Shown here piece by piece: positions 34,749 to 45,055 of a DNA stretch of 64,000 nt (the stretch's first letter is position 1; the number at the start of each line of letters is the position of its first letter). The notes under the pieces were generated by a model, which saw only the letters and a program-made list of their open reading frames with translations, had not been told where the DNA came from and made no database searches. Position numbers and translations under genes: made by a program. The stretch covers positions 1-64,000 of the forward strand of contig NZ_WTKU01000013.1 of NCBI RefSeq assembly GCF_011378715.1, given 5' to 3'. This DNA comes from Psychromonas sp. SA13A (GTDB lineage Bacteria > Pseudomonadota > Gammaproteobacteria > Enterobacterales > Psychromonadaceae).

Positions 34749-35414
34749 TTAACATTCGCCTTCATAACGAATAGTCTGGGCTTTTGTTTTACCATTTTCT
34801 CCTGGGAAGTCTTTAAACATAGCGGCTAATAATTGATCGAATACACCTGCAATAACATCGCATTCTCCGATACTTTTCACTCGTGATTCATAGACTTTCT
34901 TTGCTTGATTTTTGTTCTCGATAGATGCGTAACTAGGTTTTAAGGATTCAGCTTCCACAATGTCTAATGCAAAAGAAATAGTGTACAGCGTAATTAAGCT
35001 AGCAGGTTTACTGGTTGCTGCGTATTGCGGCATGACATAACGACGACCAGGAAAGGCGCTTCGCTTGTCATCTTCATCTGTATAAAAGGCGTAGGGGCCA
35101 AAAATGGGTGTTAACACAACGGAGGTTTTACCATTGTCTATACCATAGGCGACAATAGCTACGTATTGGGCTGCGTTTGCATTGTTTACAATTGAATAAC
35201 CCACCATTGCGAGTTGGGTTTCAATTTTCTTTTTATAATTCGCAAACTCTAATGAGTTGTTTTTATCAATATCCGCAGACACTACAAATATGTTACCTGA
35301 GCTATTGTAATTCTGTTGATAAAAAGCGGTCGTTTTAGTGTCAACCTTAAGCGTTGAACAGGCCGAAATAAAAAGTATTAATGAAAGTAGGACAAATCGT
35401 TGTAGGTATTCCAT
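34749..35414 (-). CDS. Outer-membrane-type lipoprotein, DUF4136-like
   Basis: A 221-residue lipoprotein with lipobox ISACSTLK (Cys19). The mature part starts with VDTKTTAFYQQNY, then alternating strands and helices (NIFVVSADIDKNNSLEFANYKKKIETQLAMVGYSIVNNANAAQYVAIVAYGID). This strand-helix plan resembles DUF4136 lipoproteins, whose function is unknown. C-terminal cysteines at about 186 and 221 may pair. No operon partner is near: 585 bases of repeat-bearing DNA separate it from gppA upstream. The domain name is tentative. Confidence 0.65.
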   Translation of the reverse strand: MEYLQRFVLLSLILFISACSTLKVDTKTTAFYQQNYNSSGNIFVVSADIDKNNSLEFANYKKKIETQLAMVGYSIVNNANAAQYVAIVAYGIDNGKTSVVLTPIFGPYAFYTDEDDKRSAFPGRRYVMPQYAATSKPASLITLYTISFALDIVEAESLKPSYASIENKNQAKKVYESRVKSIGECDVIAGVFDQLLAAMFKDFPGENGKTKAQTIRYEGEC

Positions 35415-35999
35415 TATAAATCCTCATTAATAACTTAACATTTTATTCATAGCGTACGATTGATGACCCTTTGATTAATGTATTTCTACTCAGGATAAGC
35501 AAAGCGCTGATGAGACTATGTTGCAACTATGTTGCAACTAAGTTTCAATTATATTTTAGCTATATTTCAGCTACGCACTTCATACATTCATGAATGAATA
35601 ATCTAGCATAGTGTCTATGATGTAAAACATGATGACAGAAAAGGCTGTTTGAACCGTGAGTTGGCTCTGATAGTCGTATCAAATCATTAAACAATATTGT
35701 AATGAACAGAGATAATTTTTATCTTAAATATTTATTTTTAACACGGTTTTTAACTTTAACTTTAACTTTAACTTTAACTTTAACTTTAATTTTAATTTTA
35801 ATTTTAATGTTGATTTTAATGTTGATTTTTAACACTGGTTTTTAACTTTAGTTTTAACATTGGTATTTTTAATACTGATTTTTAATATGACGTGGAATTT
35901 AGCTTTGTGTCGAATGAAGCGTATTGAGATTGCTAGTTAACAACTCATTACACCAATAAAAGTAAATTCTGCTTAGCAAAACAGAGTGTTCACACTTGC
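35415..35999. other. Intergenic region with hexanucleotide microsatellite
   Basis: 585 bases between gppA and the lipoprotein gene, both on the minus strand. It holds the TTTAAC/TTTAAT array at 35749-35808 and its degenerate continuation, plus a short direct repeat of TATGTTGCAAC near 35518-35540. No gene was recognised. Confidence 0.6.
35749..35835. repeat. Hexanucleotide tandem repeat (TTTAAC)6(TTTAAT)4 and decayed tail
   Basis: Six perfect TTTAAC units run from 35749 to 35784 and are followed by four TTTAAT units to 35808. GTTGAT and TTTAAT alternations continue to about 35835. The array is intergenic and upstream of the minus-strand lipoprotein gene. It is a candidate for copy-number variation. 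Confidence 0.9.
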
Positions 36000-36914
36000 T
36001 TAAAAATGCGTTTGTCCATTAAACATCATACTTATTAAACCTTCGCGAAGTGCGCCATTGGAAAGTTGCATCGACTGAATATTCAAGGTTTCAAATAGTG
36101 CGATTAAAATAGCTAACCCACTAGCAAAAACAGGCATTCTGGATTCTTCTAAGCCAACAATATTGAGCCCTTGTATGGTGTGGCATTGTATACATTGTTG
36201 CTTAATGTTGTGTAGCAGTTGTAACGACAACTCTTGGCTTAAGTGCTGAGCTTGATTGACTTCATTAACCGCTTGAATAGTGCCTGATGCGCCTAACGTT
36301 AGTTGCCATTGGTGTTTTGTATATTGTGATTTGACAGTTGAAATAACCTGCTTTGCTGCATTTATTGCATTATTAAAATTATATTCACTTAACAAACCGT
36401 CAGCAAAATAATGATTTAACCAAGTAACACAGCCAATATCTAAACTATTAGCGACATGAATGTGGTTACCTTTTCCTAATACCAACTCAGTACTTGCGCC
36501 ACCAATATCGATTACTAACAGTTCTTTTTCAGTTTTTTCAGTAAAAGAAACGCCTTTAAAAATCGTTTCAGCTTCTTGAATACCTGAAATAAGATTAATA
36601 GGGCGGTTGAGAATATCTTGTGCAGTATTTAAGAAAAGTTGTTTATTAGTAGCAATACGCAGGGCTGCGGTGGCAGTAATGAGAATACAGACAGGTTGAA
36701 TCTCATCCAGCAATAGTCTGAAGTCTTGTAGGCAAGCCCAACCTTTTTCCATGGTGGCTAAATCAAGTTGTTTTTGCCCATTTAATCCGGCAGCTAAGCG
36801 TACTTTTTGCTTATGCTTTGAGACGACGTTAAAACCATTAGCTTGTTTGGTGACTGTAAGCATGTGGAAACTGTTCGAGCCTAAATCAATAATGGTATAA
36901 CGCGCTGTTGCCAT
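36000..36914 (-). CDS. gppA: Ppx/GppA phosphatase, short form
   Basis: A 304-residue member of the exopolyphosphatase / pppGpp phosphatase family. The actin-like fold motifs are present: YTIIDLGSNSFHMLTV at the N-terminus, ISGIQEAETIFKGV, the phosphate-2 loop LLVIDIGGASTELVLG, and a final LSNGALREGLISMM. E. coli GppA is about 494 residues; the C-terminal HD-like half is absent here, and the frame ends cleanly at NGQTHF. The locus matches the enterobacterial rhlB-gppA neighbourhood and starts one base after the rhlB stop. It may convert pppGpp to ppGpp or act on polyphosphate with altered specificity. Confidence 0.88.
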   Translation of the reverse strand: MATARYTIIDLGSNSFHMLTVTKQANGFNVVSKHKQKVRLAAGLNGQKQLDLATMEKGWACLQDFRLLLDEIQPVCILITATAALRIATNKQLFLNTAQDILNRPINLISGIQEAETIFKGVSFTEKTEKELLVIDIGGASTELVLGKGNHIHVANSLDIGCVTWLNHYFADGLLSEYNFNNAINAAKQVISTVKSQYTKHQWQLTLGASGTIQAVNEVNQAQHLSQELSLQLLHNIKQQCIQCHTIQGLNIVGLEESRMPVFASGLAILIALFETLNIQSMQLSNGALREGLISMMFNGQTHF

Positions 36915-36915
36915 A

Positions 36916-38172
36916 TTATCTTTTATGTGACCTATGATAGTTGTCTTTGCGATTATTTGGATGAACTTTATATTTAGTTACTTTCATCACTGGTAAAGAA
37001 TCTAATAGTGAATCTTTATCGTATTCGCTAACCGGAATATTATGCTTAATATACTCTTCAATGGCAGGTAAATTAAACACATATTTTTCACAGGCTAAAC
37101 TTATCGCTAATCCTTTTTCACCCGCACGGCCAGTTCGACCAATTCGATGAACATAATCTTCACAGTCATCGGGTAAGTCAAAGTTAAAGACGTGTGATAC
37201 TTTTGGGATGTGTAAACCACGTGCTGCAACATCCGTTGCGATCAGAATATCCACATCACCTTGAGTGAATTGTTCGAGAATATGCTCACGTTTTTTCTGC
37301 GGTACATCGCCGGTTAATAGGCCTGCACGGTGACCGTCACCCGCTAAATATCCCCATACTTTTTCACAAGCATGTTTAGTATTAGCGAAAACAATCGCTT
37401 TTTCTGGCCATTCATCTTCCATTAAACTAAGTAATAACAACATTTTATCTTCGTTTGATGGGTAAAATAGTTCTTCAGTGATATTAGCTGAAGTCATCAC
37501 TTCAGGTTCAATTTGAACATGCTCTGGGCTGTTCATATGTTCAAATGCAAGCTCTTGTACTTTGTGTGACAAGGTAGCAGAAAATAATAGGTTTAAACGC
37601 TTATCAGCGGCTGGCATACGACGGAATAAATAACGAATATCTTTAATAAAGCCCAAATCGAACATACGATCTGCTTCATCTAGGACAACACTTTGTATCG
37701 AATCTAAGTTAATGACACCTTGTTTAACGAAGTCGATGATACGCCCCGTAGTGCCAATTAAGATATCAACGCCTTTTTCTAGTTTATTTTGTTGAATTTC
37801 AACTTTCTCGCCCCCATATGCTAAACCAAGGCGTAAAGAAGTTGACTCTGAAAGAGTAATTGCATCTTTATGTATTTGAATCGCAAGTTCACGTGTAGGT
37901 GCTAGAATAATAGCCCTAGGTTGGTTCTTACGGCGATTTTCAGGTACATCGTTAGTTAATAGGTGATGGAAAACGGCAGGTAGAAATGCCAAAGTTTTGC
38001 CTGTACCCGTCTGAGCTTGGCCTGCAATATCTTTACCTTGTAAGGTAATTGGCAGTGACAAAGCTTGAATCGGCGTACAGTATTCAAAACCTATAGCAGT
38101 TAAACCTGAAAGTAGACTTGGCTCTAGAGGCAAGTCTGAAAATTTTGTTTGAGTTAGGTGTGTTTTATTCAT
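36916..38172 (-). CDS. rhlB: ATP-dependent RNA helicase RhlB
   Basis: A 418-residue DEAD-box helicase that unwinds RNA in the degradosome. Motifs in order are the Q motif ([13 protein letters not shown]), Walker A AQTGTGKT, Ia PTRELAIQ, the DEAD box as [17 protein letters not shown] ([11 protein letters not shown]), the C-terminal [31 protein letters not shown] and [13 protein letters not shown]. The reading frame is open for 102 further codons upstream, but that part crosses the trxA coding region on the other strand and has no helicase similarity. [18 protein letters not shown] matches the known N-terminus. It is divergent from trxA and co-directional with gppA. Confidence 0.95.
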   Translation of the reverse strand: MNKTHLTQTKFSDLPLEPSLLSGLTAIGFEYCTPIQALSLPITLQGKDIAGQAQTGTGKTLAFLPAVFHHLLTNDVPENRRKNQPRAIILAPTRELAIQIHKDAITLSESTSLRLGLAYGGEKVEIQQNKLEKGVDILIGTTGRIIDFVKQGVINLDSIQSVVLDEADRMFDLGFIKDIRYLFRRMPAADKRLNLLFSATLSHKVQELAFEHMNSPEHVQIEPEVMTSANITEELFYPSNEDKMLLLLSLMEDEWPEKAIVFANTKHACEKVWGYLAGDGHRAGLLTGDVPQKKREHILEQFTQGDVDILIATDVAARGLHIPKVSHVFNFDLPDDCEDYVHRIGRTGRAGEKGLAISLACEKYVFNLPAIEEYIKHNIPVSEYDKDSLLDSLPVMKVTKYKVHPNNRKDNYHRSHKR

Positions 38173-38296
38173 TTGCAGAGCATAGCAGTTTATACTTGCA
38201 ATAAATATTGAGATCGATTCAAATATCAAAAAATATATTTTACCAGTGAGCATGTTATAATAACTTTCTACTAGTAAATCTTTTCTGGAGATAAAA

Positions 38297-38623
38297 ATGA
38301 GCGAAAATATCGTAACTTTAAGTGATGCAAGTTTTGACACTGACGTTGTAAATGCAGCTGGTCCTGTTTTAGTGGACTTTTGGGCTGAATGGTGTGGTCC
38401 TTGTAAAATGATTGCACCAATTTTAAGTGAAGTCGCTGTTGAATATGCAGGGAAAGTAACTGTTGGTAAATTAAACATCGATCAAAACAGTGAAACACCA
38501 CCAAAATTTGGTATTCGTGGTATCCCAACTTTATTATTATTTAAAGATGGAAAAGTGGCTGCAACTAAGGTTGGCGCACTTTCTAAATCACAACTTACAG
38601 AGTTTTTAGACGCTAACGTTTAA
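38297..38623 (+). CDS. trxA: Thioredoxin 1
   Basis: A 108-residue cytoplasmic disulfide reductase. The active site WCGPC has cysteines at 33 and 36, in the context [20 protein letters not shown], and the cis-proline loop is in [13 protein letters not shown]. Its size and sequence match E. coli TrxA. It reduces ribonucleotide reductase and other partners using electrons from thioredoxin reductase. GGAG precedes the ATG. The arrangement rhlB (divergent) - trxA - rho is conserved in enterics and vibrios. Confidence 0.98.
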   Translation: MSENIVTLSDASFDTDVVNAAGPVLVDFWAEWCGPCKMIAPILSEVAVEYAGKVTVGKLNIDQNSETPPKFGIRGIPTLLLFKDGKVAATKVGALSKSQLTEFLDANV

Positions 38624-38633
38624 ATACTCTACT

Positions 38634-38673
38634 CAGAATGAGGTTAAGTTAATCTAGCTTAATCTTCATTCTG
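38634..38673 (+). other. Stem-loop in the trxA-rho intergenic region
   Basis: CAGAATGA and a following TTAAG (38634-38648) pair with CTTAA and TTCATTCTG (38658-38673), with one internal mismatch or bulge. It lacks a T run. In E. coli the rho leader is subject to Rho-dependent attenuation, so a structured leader here is of interest. Confidence 0.45.
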
Positions 38674-38788
38674 GACAGTTCCAATTATTAATGCTACCTT
38701 TACGCTCAAATTATGAGCAATTCATATTTAAGCTATTCAAACACACGTTATCTACCCATTTAATCCATATTAAAACATCAAAAGAATT

Positions 38789-40057
38789 ATGAATCTAACC
38801 GAATTAAAAAATACTCCCGTTCCTGAGCTTGTTGAGCTTGGAAGTTCTATGGGGCTTGAAAATTTAGCCCGCCTTAGAAAACAAGATATTATCTTCGCAA
38901 TATTAAAAGCCCATGCTAAAAGTGGTGCTGATATTTTCGGTGCTGGTGTTTTAGAAATTTTACAAGATGGTTTTGGCTTCTTACGTAGCTCTGACAGCTC
39001 TTATTTAGCTGGCCCAGATGATATCTACATTTCTCCTAGTCAAATTCGTCGTTTCAATTTACGAACTGGTGACAGTGTTGAAGGTAAAATAAGACCGCCT
39101 AAAGAAGGCGAACGTTATTTTGCATTGCTGAAAATTATGCAAGTCAATTTCGACAAACCAGAAAGCTCCCGTAATAAAATCTTATTTGAAAACTTAACTC
39201 CTATCCATCCAGATGAGCGTTTCCGTTTAGAGAATGGTAGTGGTAGTACTGAAGATATTACTGCACGTATTTTAGATTTAGTTTCACCGATTGGTAAAGG
39301 TCAACGTGGTTTGATCGTGGCACCGCCAAAAGCCGGTAAAACGATGTTGCTACAAAATATCGCGCAAAGTATTTCAATTAATTATCCTGAAGCTGAACTG
39401 ATTGTTTTATTAATCGATGAGCGCCCAGAAGAAGTAACTGAAATGCGTCGCTTAGTACGTGGTGAAGTAGTGGCATCAACATTTGATGAGCCTGCTAGTC
39501 GACACGTTCAAGTTGCTGAAATGGTTATCGAAAAAGCAAAACGTCTTGTTGAACATAAAAAAGACGTGGTTATTTTACTGGATTCAATTACACGTCTCGC
39601 ACGTGCTTATAACACCGTTATTCCAAGCTCAGGTAAAGTACTAACAGGTGGTGTTGATGCCAATGCATTACATCGCCCTAAGCGTTTCTTTGGTGCTGCT
39701 CGTAATGTAGAAGAAGGTGGTAGTTTAACTATCCTTGCTACTGCACTTATCGATACGGGTTCTAAAATGGATGAAGTTATCTATGAAGAATTTAAAGGTA
39801 CAGGTAACTCTGAAATTCATCTAAATCGTAAGTTAGCTGAAAAACGTGTTTATCCTGCGATTGATATCACTCGCTCTGGTACTCGTCGTGAAGAGTTATT
39901 GACTAAGTCTGACGAATTACAGCGTATGTGGATCCTGCGTAAGATTGTTCATCCTATGGGTGAAATTGGCGCAACTGAATTCATGATCGATAAGTTAGGA
40001 TTGAGTAAAACCAACGATAGCTTCTTTGATGCAATGAAAAATCAAAAAGCAAAATAA
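38789..40057 (+). CDS. rho: Transcription termination factor Rho
   Basis: A 422-residue hexameric RNA-dependent ATPase that terminates transcription. The N-terminal Rho domain ([39 protein letters not shown]) is followed by the cold-shock RNA-binding fold ([15 protein letters not shown], with [19 protein letters not shown]). Walker A is APPKAGKT at 178-185, Walker B near [16 protein letters not shown], and the Q-loop and secondary RNA site are in [21 protein letters not shown]. No insertion domain is present. The length is close to E. coli (419). An intrinsic terminator follows 24 bases after the stop. Confidence 0.98.
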   Translation: MNLTELKNTPVPELVELGSSMGLENLARLRKQDIIFAILKAHAKSGADIFGAGVLEILQDGFGFLRSSDSSYLAGPDDIYISPSQIRRFNLRTGDSVEGKIRPPKEGERYFALLKIMQVNFDKPESSRNKILFENLTPIHPDERFRLENGSGSTEDITARILDLVSPIGKGQRGLIVAPPKAGKTMLLQNIAQSISINYPEAELIVLLIDERPEEVTEMRRLVRGEVVASTFDEPASRHVQVAEMVIEKAKRLVEHKKDVVILLDSITRLARAYNTVIPSSGKVLTGGVDANALHRPKRFFGAARNVEEGGSLTILATALIDTGSKMDEVIYEEFKGTGNSEIHLNRKLAEKRVYPAIDITRSGTRREELLTKSDELQRMWILRKIVHPMGEIGATEFMIDKLGLSKTNDSFFDAMKNQKAK

Positions 40058-40080
40058 TTGATTTTGTTTTACTGAATAAT

Positions 40081-40106
40081 AACGCTACTTAGGTAGCGTT
40101 TTTTTT
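40081..40106 (+). terminator. Intrinsic terminator after rho
   Basis: AACGCTAC pairs with GTAGCGTT around a short loop, followed by eight T bases. It is a textbook Rho-independent terminator. Confidence 0.93.
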
Positions 40107-40306
40107 ACTTTAAATTTTGTCTTGGATACTGATTTGCCCCAAACTTGATAAGTTACTGAGTTGAATTATGATTATGCTTCTATTCAATTAAGACATTACT
40201 TATTTTTATCAGTAAACTTGATCAGTTATTGACTATCTTTCGTATTAATCTTAGATAATGACTCACATAACAAGATGTAATCGTTCAATATAATAAGCAG
40301 GTGAAT

Positions 40307-41776
40307 ATGAAGTTTGATGATTTGCGTGATTTTTTAAATCAACTAGAAGAAAAAGGCCTATTAAAACGTATTAGCCAAGAAATAGACCCGAATTTAGAAA
40401 TGACTGAAATATCCGACCGTACGCTACGTGCTGGCGGACCTGCTTTGTTGTTTGAAAATCCTAAAGGTTACGACACGCCTGTATTAACTAATCTCTTTGG
40501 TACCACTGAACGTGTTGCATTAGCAATGGGTAAAGAAAAAGTGAGTGAATTACGTGAAGTTGGTGAATGGCTTGCTTATTTAAAAGAGCCTGAGCCACCT
40601 AAAGGCTTAAAGGCGATGTGGGAAAAGTTACCTATTTTCAAACAAGTATTAAATATGCCAACCAAAAAGGTAAGTTCACCTGCTTGTCAAGAAGTTGTGA
40701 TGCAAGGTGATGATGTTGATTTAACTAAACTACCTATTATGAAATGTTGGCCTGGTGATGTTGCTCCGTTAATCACTTGGGGGTTAACAATCACTAGAGG
40801 TCCTTATAAAAAACGCCAAAACCTCGGTATCTATCGTCAACAGTTGATCTCTAAAAATAAAATTATCATGCGTTGGTTATCACACCGTGGTGGTGCAATT
40901 GATTTTCGTGAATGGCAAGAAGCAAATCCGGGTAAACCGTTCCCCGTGAGTGTTGCTTTAGGAGCTGATCCTGCGACTATTTTAGGGGCTGTAACACCTG
41001 TTCCAGATACCTTATCTGAATATGCTTTTGCTGGTTTGTTACGTGGTTCCCGTACTAAAGTCGCTAGTTGTTTAAGCAATGATTTAGATGTGCCTGCTAC
41101 GGCTGAAATGATTTTAGAAGGTTATTTGATGCCAGGTGAAGAAGCACCTGAAGGACCCTATGGCGATCATACTGGTTATTACAATGAAGTTGATGACTTT
41201 CAAGTGATGACAGTAACCCATGTTACAACTAGAAAAGACCCTATTTATCACAGTACTTATACTGGACGTCCGCCAGATGAACCAGCAATACTTGGCGTGG
41301 CGCTTAATGAAGTGTTTGTACCTATTATTAAAAAACAATTCCCTGAAATTGTTGATTTCTATTTGCCACCTGAAGGCTGTTCATACCGAATGGCTGTTGT
41401 ATCGATGAAGAAAAGTTATCCTGGTCATGCGAAAAGGGTGATGTTAGGGATTTGGTCTTTCTTACGACAGTTTATGTACACTAAATTTATTATCGTATGT
41501 GATGATGATGTTAATGTTCGAGATTGGAATGATGTTATGTGGGCTGTGACCACACGGATGGATCCAAGTCGCGATACCACATTGATTGATAACACTCCTA
41601 TCGATTATTTAGATTTTGCTTCTCCAGTATCTGGCTTAGGTTCAAAAATGGGCTTAGATGCAACTAACAAATGGCCTGGTGAAACTACCCGTGAATGGGG
41701 TACGCCTATTGTGATGGATGAAGCCGTAAAAGAAAAAATAGATGATCTTTGGAATGAGTTGGATATTTTGTCATAA
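40307..41776 (+). CDS. ubiD: 3-octaprenyl-4-hydroxybenzoate decarboxylase
   Basis: A 489-residue prenylated-flavin-dependent decarboxylase of ubiquinone synthesis. It matches E. coli UbiD closely: [22 protein letters not shown], then [30 protein letters not shown], the catalytic-region [29 protein letters not shown], and [11 protein letters not shown] with EGPYGDH acidic residues. It needs the flavin prenyltransferase UbiX, which is not in this window. ATG 40307 has AGG five bases upstream; a GTG at 40301 would sit inside that site. It is followed by fre, as in E. coli. Confidence 0.96.
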   Translation: MKFDDLRDFLNQLEEKGLLKRISQEIDPNLEMTEISDRTLRAGGPALLFENPKGYDTPVLTNLFGTTERVALAMGKEKVSELREVGEWLAYLKEPEPPKGLKAMWEKLPIFKQVLNMPTKKVSSPACQEVVMQGDDVDLTKLPIMKCWPGDVAPLITWGLTITRGPYKKRQNLGIYRQQLISKNKIIMRWLSHRGGAIDFREWQEANPGKPFPVSVALGADPATILGAVTPVPDTLSEYAFAGLLRGSRTKVASCLSNDLDVPATAEMILEGYLMPGEEAPEGPYGDHTGYYNEVDDFQVMTVTHVTTRKDPIYHSTYTGRPPDEPAILGVALNEVFVPIIKKQFPEIVDFYLPPEGCSYRMAVVSMKKSYPGHAKRVMLGIWSFLRQFMYTKFIIVCDDDVNVRDWNDVMWAVTTRMDPSRDTTLIDNTPIDYLDFASPVSGLGSKMGLDATNKWPGETTREWGTPIVMDEAVKEKIDDLWNELDILS

Positions 41777-41893
41777 TATACTCATTATATATTGAATGAT
41801 CACAAGTATAGATAGTTGATTAAATGTTAATGATATGATCAGCTATCATCACCCAAATCATCATTACCGCCAACACAATTAAAAGAGAAATTA

Positions 41894-42589
41894 ATGCCAC
41901 AAATTACTTGTAATGTTGCTTCGATTGAGAAGTTAAATGCGTTTTTATATCGTGTTTTTTTAGCGCCAACCAGTAGTGCACCTTTTAAAGCGGGTCAATA
42001 TGTTTCAGTGGTAATGGGAGAAGGCGATAAACGCCATTTCTCAATTGCAAATACACCTTCAAGCGATTTAATTGAATTACATATCGGTGCCACTGAAGAT
42101 AATAAATATGCAATGCAAGTTGTTGAGAAAATGCAGTCAGGTGAGTCATTAGAAGTTGAAATTGCTAACGGGGCAGCTTATTTACGTGAATCTTCAACTC
42201 GTCCTATTATCTTAATGGCAGGTGGAACGGGCTTCTCTTATGTGAAATCGATTTTAGAGCAAATTGTTGAATCTGAATTGAAGAATCCTGTTTACCTATA
42301 CTGGGGAGTTAAGGAATATTCACATTTTTATTTTGAAGAGCAAGCTATCAACTGGTCTACCGAGCATAAAAATATCCATTTTCATCCCGTTGTTGAATTA
42401 CCTGAAGCATTTTGGCAGGGTAAAAAAGGTTATGTTCATCAAGCAGTATTAGATGAATTTAGTGACTTGTCTGAGTTTGATATTTATATTGTAGGTCGCT
42501 TTGAAATGGCAAAAATTGCTCGTGAAGATTTCATTAAACAAGGTGCTTTAATCGATAATATCTATGGCGATGCGTTTGCATTCATTTAA
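41894..42589 (+). CDS. fre: NAD(P)H-flavin reductase
   Basis: A 231-residue enzyme that reduces free flavins with NAD(P)H. It can feed ferric iron reduction and UbiD/UbiX-linked chemistry. The flavin-binding HFSIANTPS (RxxS-like, with His before Phe) is near residue 50, the nucleotide-binding LMAGGTGFSYVKSI near 110, and the C-terminal YIVGRFEMAKIARE replaces the CGxxxM motif of plant-type reductases, as is usual in Fre. AAAAGAGAAA precedes the ATG. The ubiD-fre order is conserved. A stable stem-loop follows. Confidence 0.94.
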   Translation: MPQITCNVASIEKLNAFLYRVFLAPTSSAPFKAGQYVSVVMGEGDKRHFSIANTPSSDLIELHIGATEDNKYAMQVVEKMQSGESLEVEIANGAAYLRESSTRPIILMAGGTGFSYVKSILEQIVESELKNPVYLYWGVKEYSHFYFEEQAINWSTEHKNIHFHPVVELPEAFWQGKKGYVHQAVLDEFSDLSEFDIYIVGRFEMAKIAREDFIKQGALIDNIYGDAFAFI

Positions 42590-42595
42590 TGCTCC

Positions 42596-42625
42596 AGCAA
42601 GTGATAACGTTTGTTATCACTTGCT
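42596..42625 (+). terminator. Stem-loop after fre
   Basis: AGCAAGTGATAAC pairs perfectly with GTTATCACTTGCT (13 bp) around a four-base loop, seven bases after the fre stop. It has no T run, so it may terminate weakly or stabilise the 3' end. Confidence 0.6.
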
Positions 42626-42654
42626 AACACCTACTACTGGGTTTAAATCGTTTA

Positions 42655-43839
42655 ATGGTAAATAAAGTACTCTCTGCAGCAACAGATATCGATCAATTAT
42701 TTCTTCGCTTCTTAGTCGGCAAAAGTAAAGTCTATAAAGAAGAGGACTATAATGACGGTCTAAATGAACAAGAAATTGATCAACAAGGTAGCGATCCTAA
42801 TCAACCAAGTGGTTGGCATCAACGTACTTTATTAAGCGTTGAAAAAGAACGTAAAATGCGTGTGTTAGAGGAAAAAAAATTACAACAAAGACGTGAGGCA
42901 TTATTAGTCCGTGATTTTCAGAAATTACTATTAACGACCATCGATGAAAAGCTGGGTAATACTCAACGTGTATTGTGTGACCACTTACAAATGCATCAAC
43001 AATGTGTTGATTTACTAACGGCACTGATTGCGAAAGAAACGCGATATTCAGTATTGGCTGAGTTATTAGATCGTAACCCATATGCGCGTAATCATGTGAT
43101 TGGCCTTGTTTCTAGTCAAGATTTTATGGCTTTATTAGGCAGACAAAAACGTATTGTTCATGATGTGCAAACTGCTGTTGGCATGATTGGTACTAATGGA
43201 TTACGGTATTTAATTCCTGCGTTGATGTTTAAACATCGTATTAATATTTATAATCAGCATAATCGTTTGTTTACCAAAAAATTGTGGCGCTATCAATTGA
43301 CCTTAGGTCAAACTTGTACTTCGTTAATGTTAGAAGCGGGATACCGTCATCCCTATGAAGGGCAGATGTTATCTGCGATGCTCAATTTTGCTTATACTGC
43401 CGCTTTCCATCAATACCTCGTCTCATTTGAAAATGTCCGCTCGCGCTTTATTCTAGAAGCTCGTGAACAAGGTGAAAGTATGCGCCATGACTTTTTTCAT
43501 GACCTCAAGTCTGATCTTGCCTCATTGCAGGCGTTATTGATCACTAAATCCGATCTAATTATGAGCGTTAAGCTTGCGACTCCAGTATTCTCCAAGGACT
43601 TTCCTCATTTAGTCACTGCATTAACTGAAGAAGTAGAAAATATCGATTTTGACTCTCGTTCTGTGTTGGGACAAATTCTATTTAAAGCCGTTTATTTTGC
43701 AAAATATGAGCAATTGCGTGCTTCTCGTTTATTCAAGAATGAGTGGTTAGCAAGTTATTTTAAAACTGCTCATATTGATCAAGCAACTTTTAAACTCTTG
43801 TCTAAACAAGAGTTATTTCGATTTAAGCCCGACTGGTAG
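42655..43839 (+). CDS. HDOD-domain protein
   Basis: A 394-residue cytoplasmic protein. The N-terminal 100 residues are charged and probably coiled (KERKMRVLEEKKLQQRREALLVRDFQKLL). From about residue 105 an HDOD-type helical domain follows, with LTALIAKETRYSVLAELLDRNPYARNHVIGLVSSQDF, VQTAVGMIGTNGLRYLIPALMFKH and later helices. HDOD proteins lack HD-phosphohydrolase metal residues and act in signalling, often with cyclic di-GMP or chemotaxis systems. The precise role is unknown. It lies between fre and an acyltransferase in the same direction, 65 and 73 bases apart, so a loose operon is possible. Confidence 0.75.
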   Translation: MVNKVLSAATDIDQLFLRFLVGKSKVYKEEDYNDGLNEQEIDQQGSDPNQPSGWHQRTLLSVEKERKMRVLEEKKLQQRREALLVRDFQKLLLTTIDEKLGNTQRVLCDHLQMHQQCVDLLTALIAKETRYSVLAELLDRNPYARNHVIGLVSSQDFMALLGRQKRIVHDVQTAVGMIGTNGLRYLIPALMFKHRINIYNQHNRLFTKKLWRYQLTLGQTCTSLMLEAGYRHPYEGQMLSAMLNFAYTAAFHQYLVSFENVRSRFILEAREQGESMRHDFFHDLKSDLASLQALLITKSDLIMSVKLATPVFSKDFPHLVTALTEEVENIDFDSRSVLGQILFKAVYFAKYEQLRASRLFKNEWLASYFKTAHIDQATFKLLSKQELFRFKPDW

Positions 43840-43912
43840 ATGTTTGAAATATACTCGCTGAAATAGTCAAAATCGTGTAAAATACGTCATCCATTTTATA
43901 GAGAATTAAAAC

Positions 43913-45022
43913 ATGCCAAGTAACGTCGATAAGTTTAGCGATATTCGTCCATATAATGACCAAGAGATACAGCCTGCTATCAAGCGTGTCATTAATAGCG
44001 AAGAGTTTATTGATGCGATATTAAGTTTTCGTTTTTCTAAGTTATCTAAGTTTTTAGGGTTTTTACTAAAACCATTAATACGTCGCTACTTTTTGTATAA
44101 GTGGGGCAATATCAATAGCATCGATCAAATGCAAAAAATCATGGGTCATTACGTGCAACGTATGATCGATTCTACGACCACTAATTTCACTTATTCTGGA
44201 TTACAAAATCTAGATCCAAATAAAAGCTATCTTTTTGTTTCAAATCATCGAGATATAGCGATGGATCCTTCTTTTGTAAACTGGGCTTTATATTCAGAAA
44301 ACTTTAAAACAGTACGTATTGCGATAGGTGATAATTTACTTAGTAAACCATTTGTCGCAGATTTAATGCGCATGAATAAAAGTTTTGTTGTGAAACGCTC
44401 TGTGGTTGGTGTACGTGAAATGATGAAATCACTATCACATTTATCAGATTATATTTGTAGCTCATTAAAGGAAGATAGCAGTATTTGGATTGCACAAAAA
44501 GAAGGACGTGCAAAAGATGGTTTTGATAAAACTGATCCTGCAATCATTAAAATGTTTTATGTGAATGGTAAAAAACAGAAAATCCCTTTTGCTGAATATA
44601 TTAATTCTTTGAATATTGTTCCTGTCGCTGTTTCTTACGAGTTGGATCCTTGCGATCAACAAAAAGCGCGTGAGTTATATGAAAAAGCAGAGTTTGGAGA
44701 ATACAAAAAAACTGAATTTGAAGATATCGAAAGTATTGTTAGTGGCATTATAGGTCAAAAAGGCCATGTCCATGTCTCATTCGGTACCCCATTACAAAGT
44801 GAGTTTGAGAATGCGGATCAAGTAGCTGAAGAAATTGATACACAAATTTACCAGAACTACTTTTTACACCCTTCTAATTTGATTGCTGCAGAGCAAGATG
44901 TTGATAATATTTCAGCAGAAGAAATCGCTGCCTTTAAGGCGCGTATTCAAGCGATAAAACCAGAGTTACAGGATACCGTATTAAAAATGTATGCAAACCC
45001 TGTAGGGCATTACACAAGCTAA
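43913..45022 (+). CDS. Glycerolipid acyltransferase (PlsC-like family)
   Basis: A 369-residue protein of the 1-acylglycerol-3-phosphate acyltransferase superfamily. The catalytic stretch is FVSNHRDIAMDPSFVNWAL (His112). The Asp that would follow His with four intervening residues is displaced by one (Asp118, five between), and another Asp is at 114. This HRDIxxD form marks a distinct subfamily. A substrate-binding segment WIAQKEGRAKDG, equivalent to the FPEGTRS-like block, is about 70 residues later. The C-terminus is long and acidic. It may acylate an unusual phospholipid or a lyso-lipid in a cold-adapted membrane. A terminator follows. Confidence 0.78.
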   Translation: MPSNVDKFSDIRPYNDQEIQPAIKRVINSEEFIDAILSFRFSKLSKFLGFLLKPLIRRYFLYKWGNINSIDQMQKIMGHYVQRMIDSTTTNFTYSGLQNLDPNKSYLFVSNHRDIAMDPSFVNWALYSENFKTVRIAIGDNLLSKPFVADLMRMNKSFVVKRSVVGVREMMKSLSHLSDYICSSLKEDSSIWIAQKEGRAKDGFDKTDPAIIKMFYVNGKKQKIPFAEYINSLNIVPVAVSYELDPCDQQKARELYEKAEFGEYKKTEFEDIESIVSGIIGQKGHVHVSFGTPLQSEFENADQVAEEIDTQIYQNYFLHPSNLIAAEQDVDNISAEEIAAFKARIQAIKPELQDTVLKMYANPVGHYTS

Positions 45023-45055
45023 TTTCTCCTAAATAACTGATTTACTCTATTTGTT

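Noticed and set aside
38173-38478. 102-residue N-terminal extension of RhlB
   Set aside because: It overlaps trxA on the other strand and lacks similarity to any RhlB; the normal start is at 38172.
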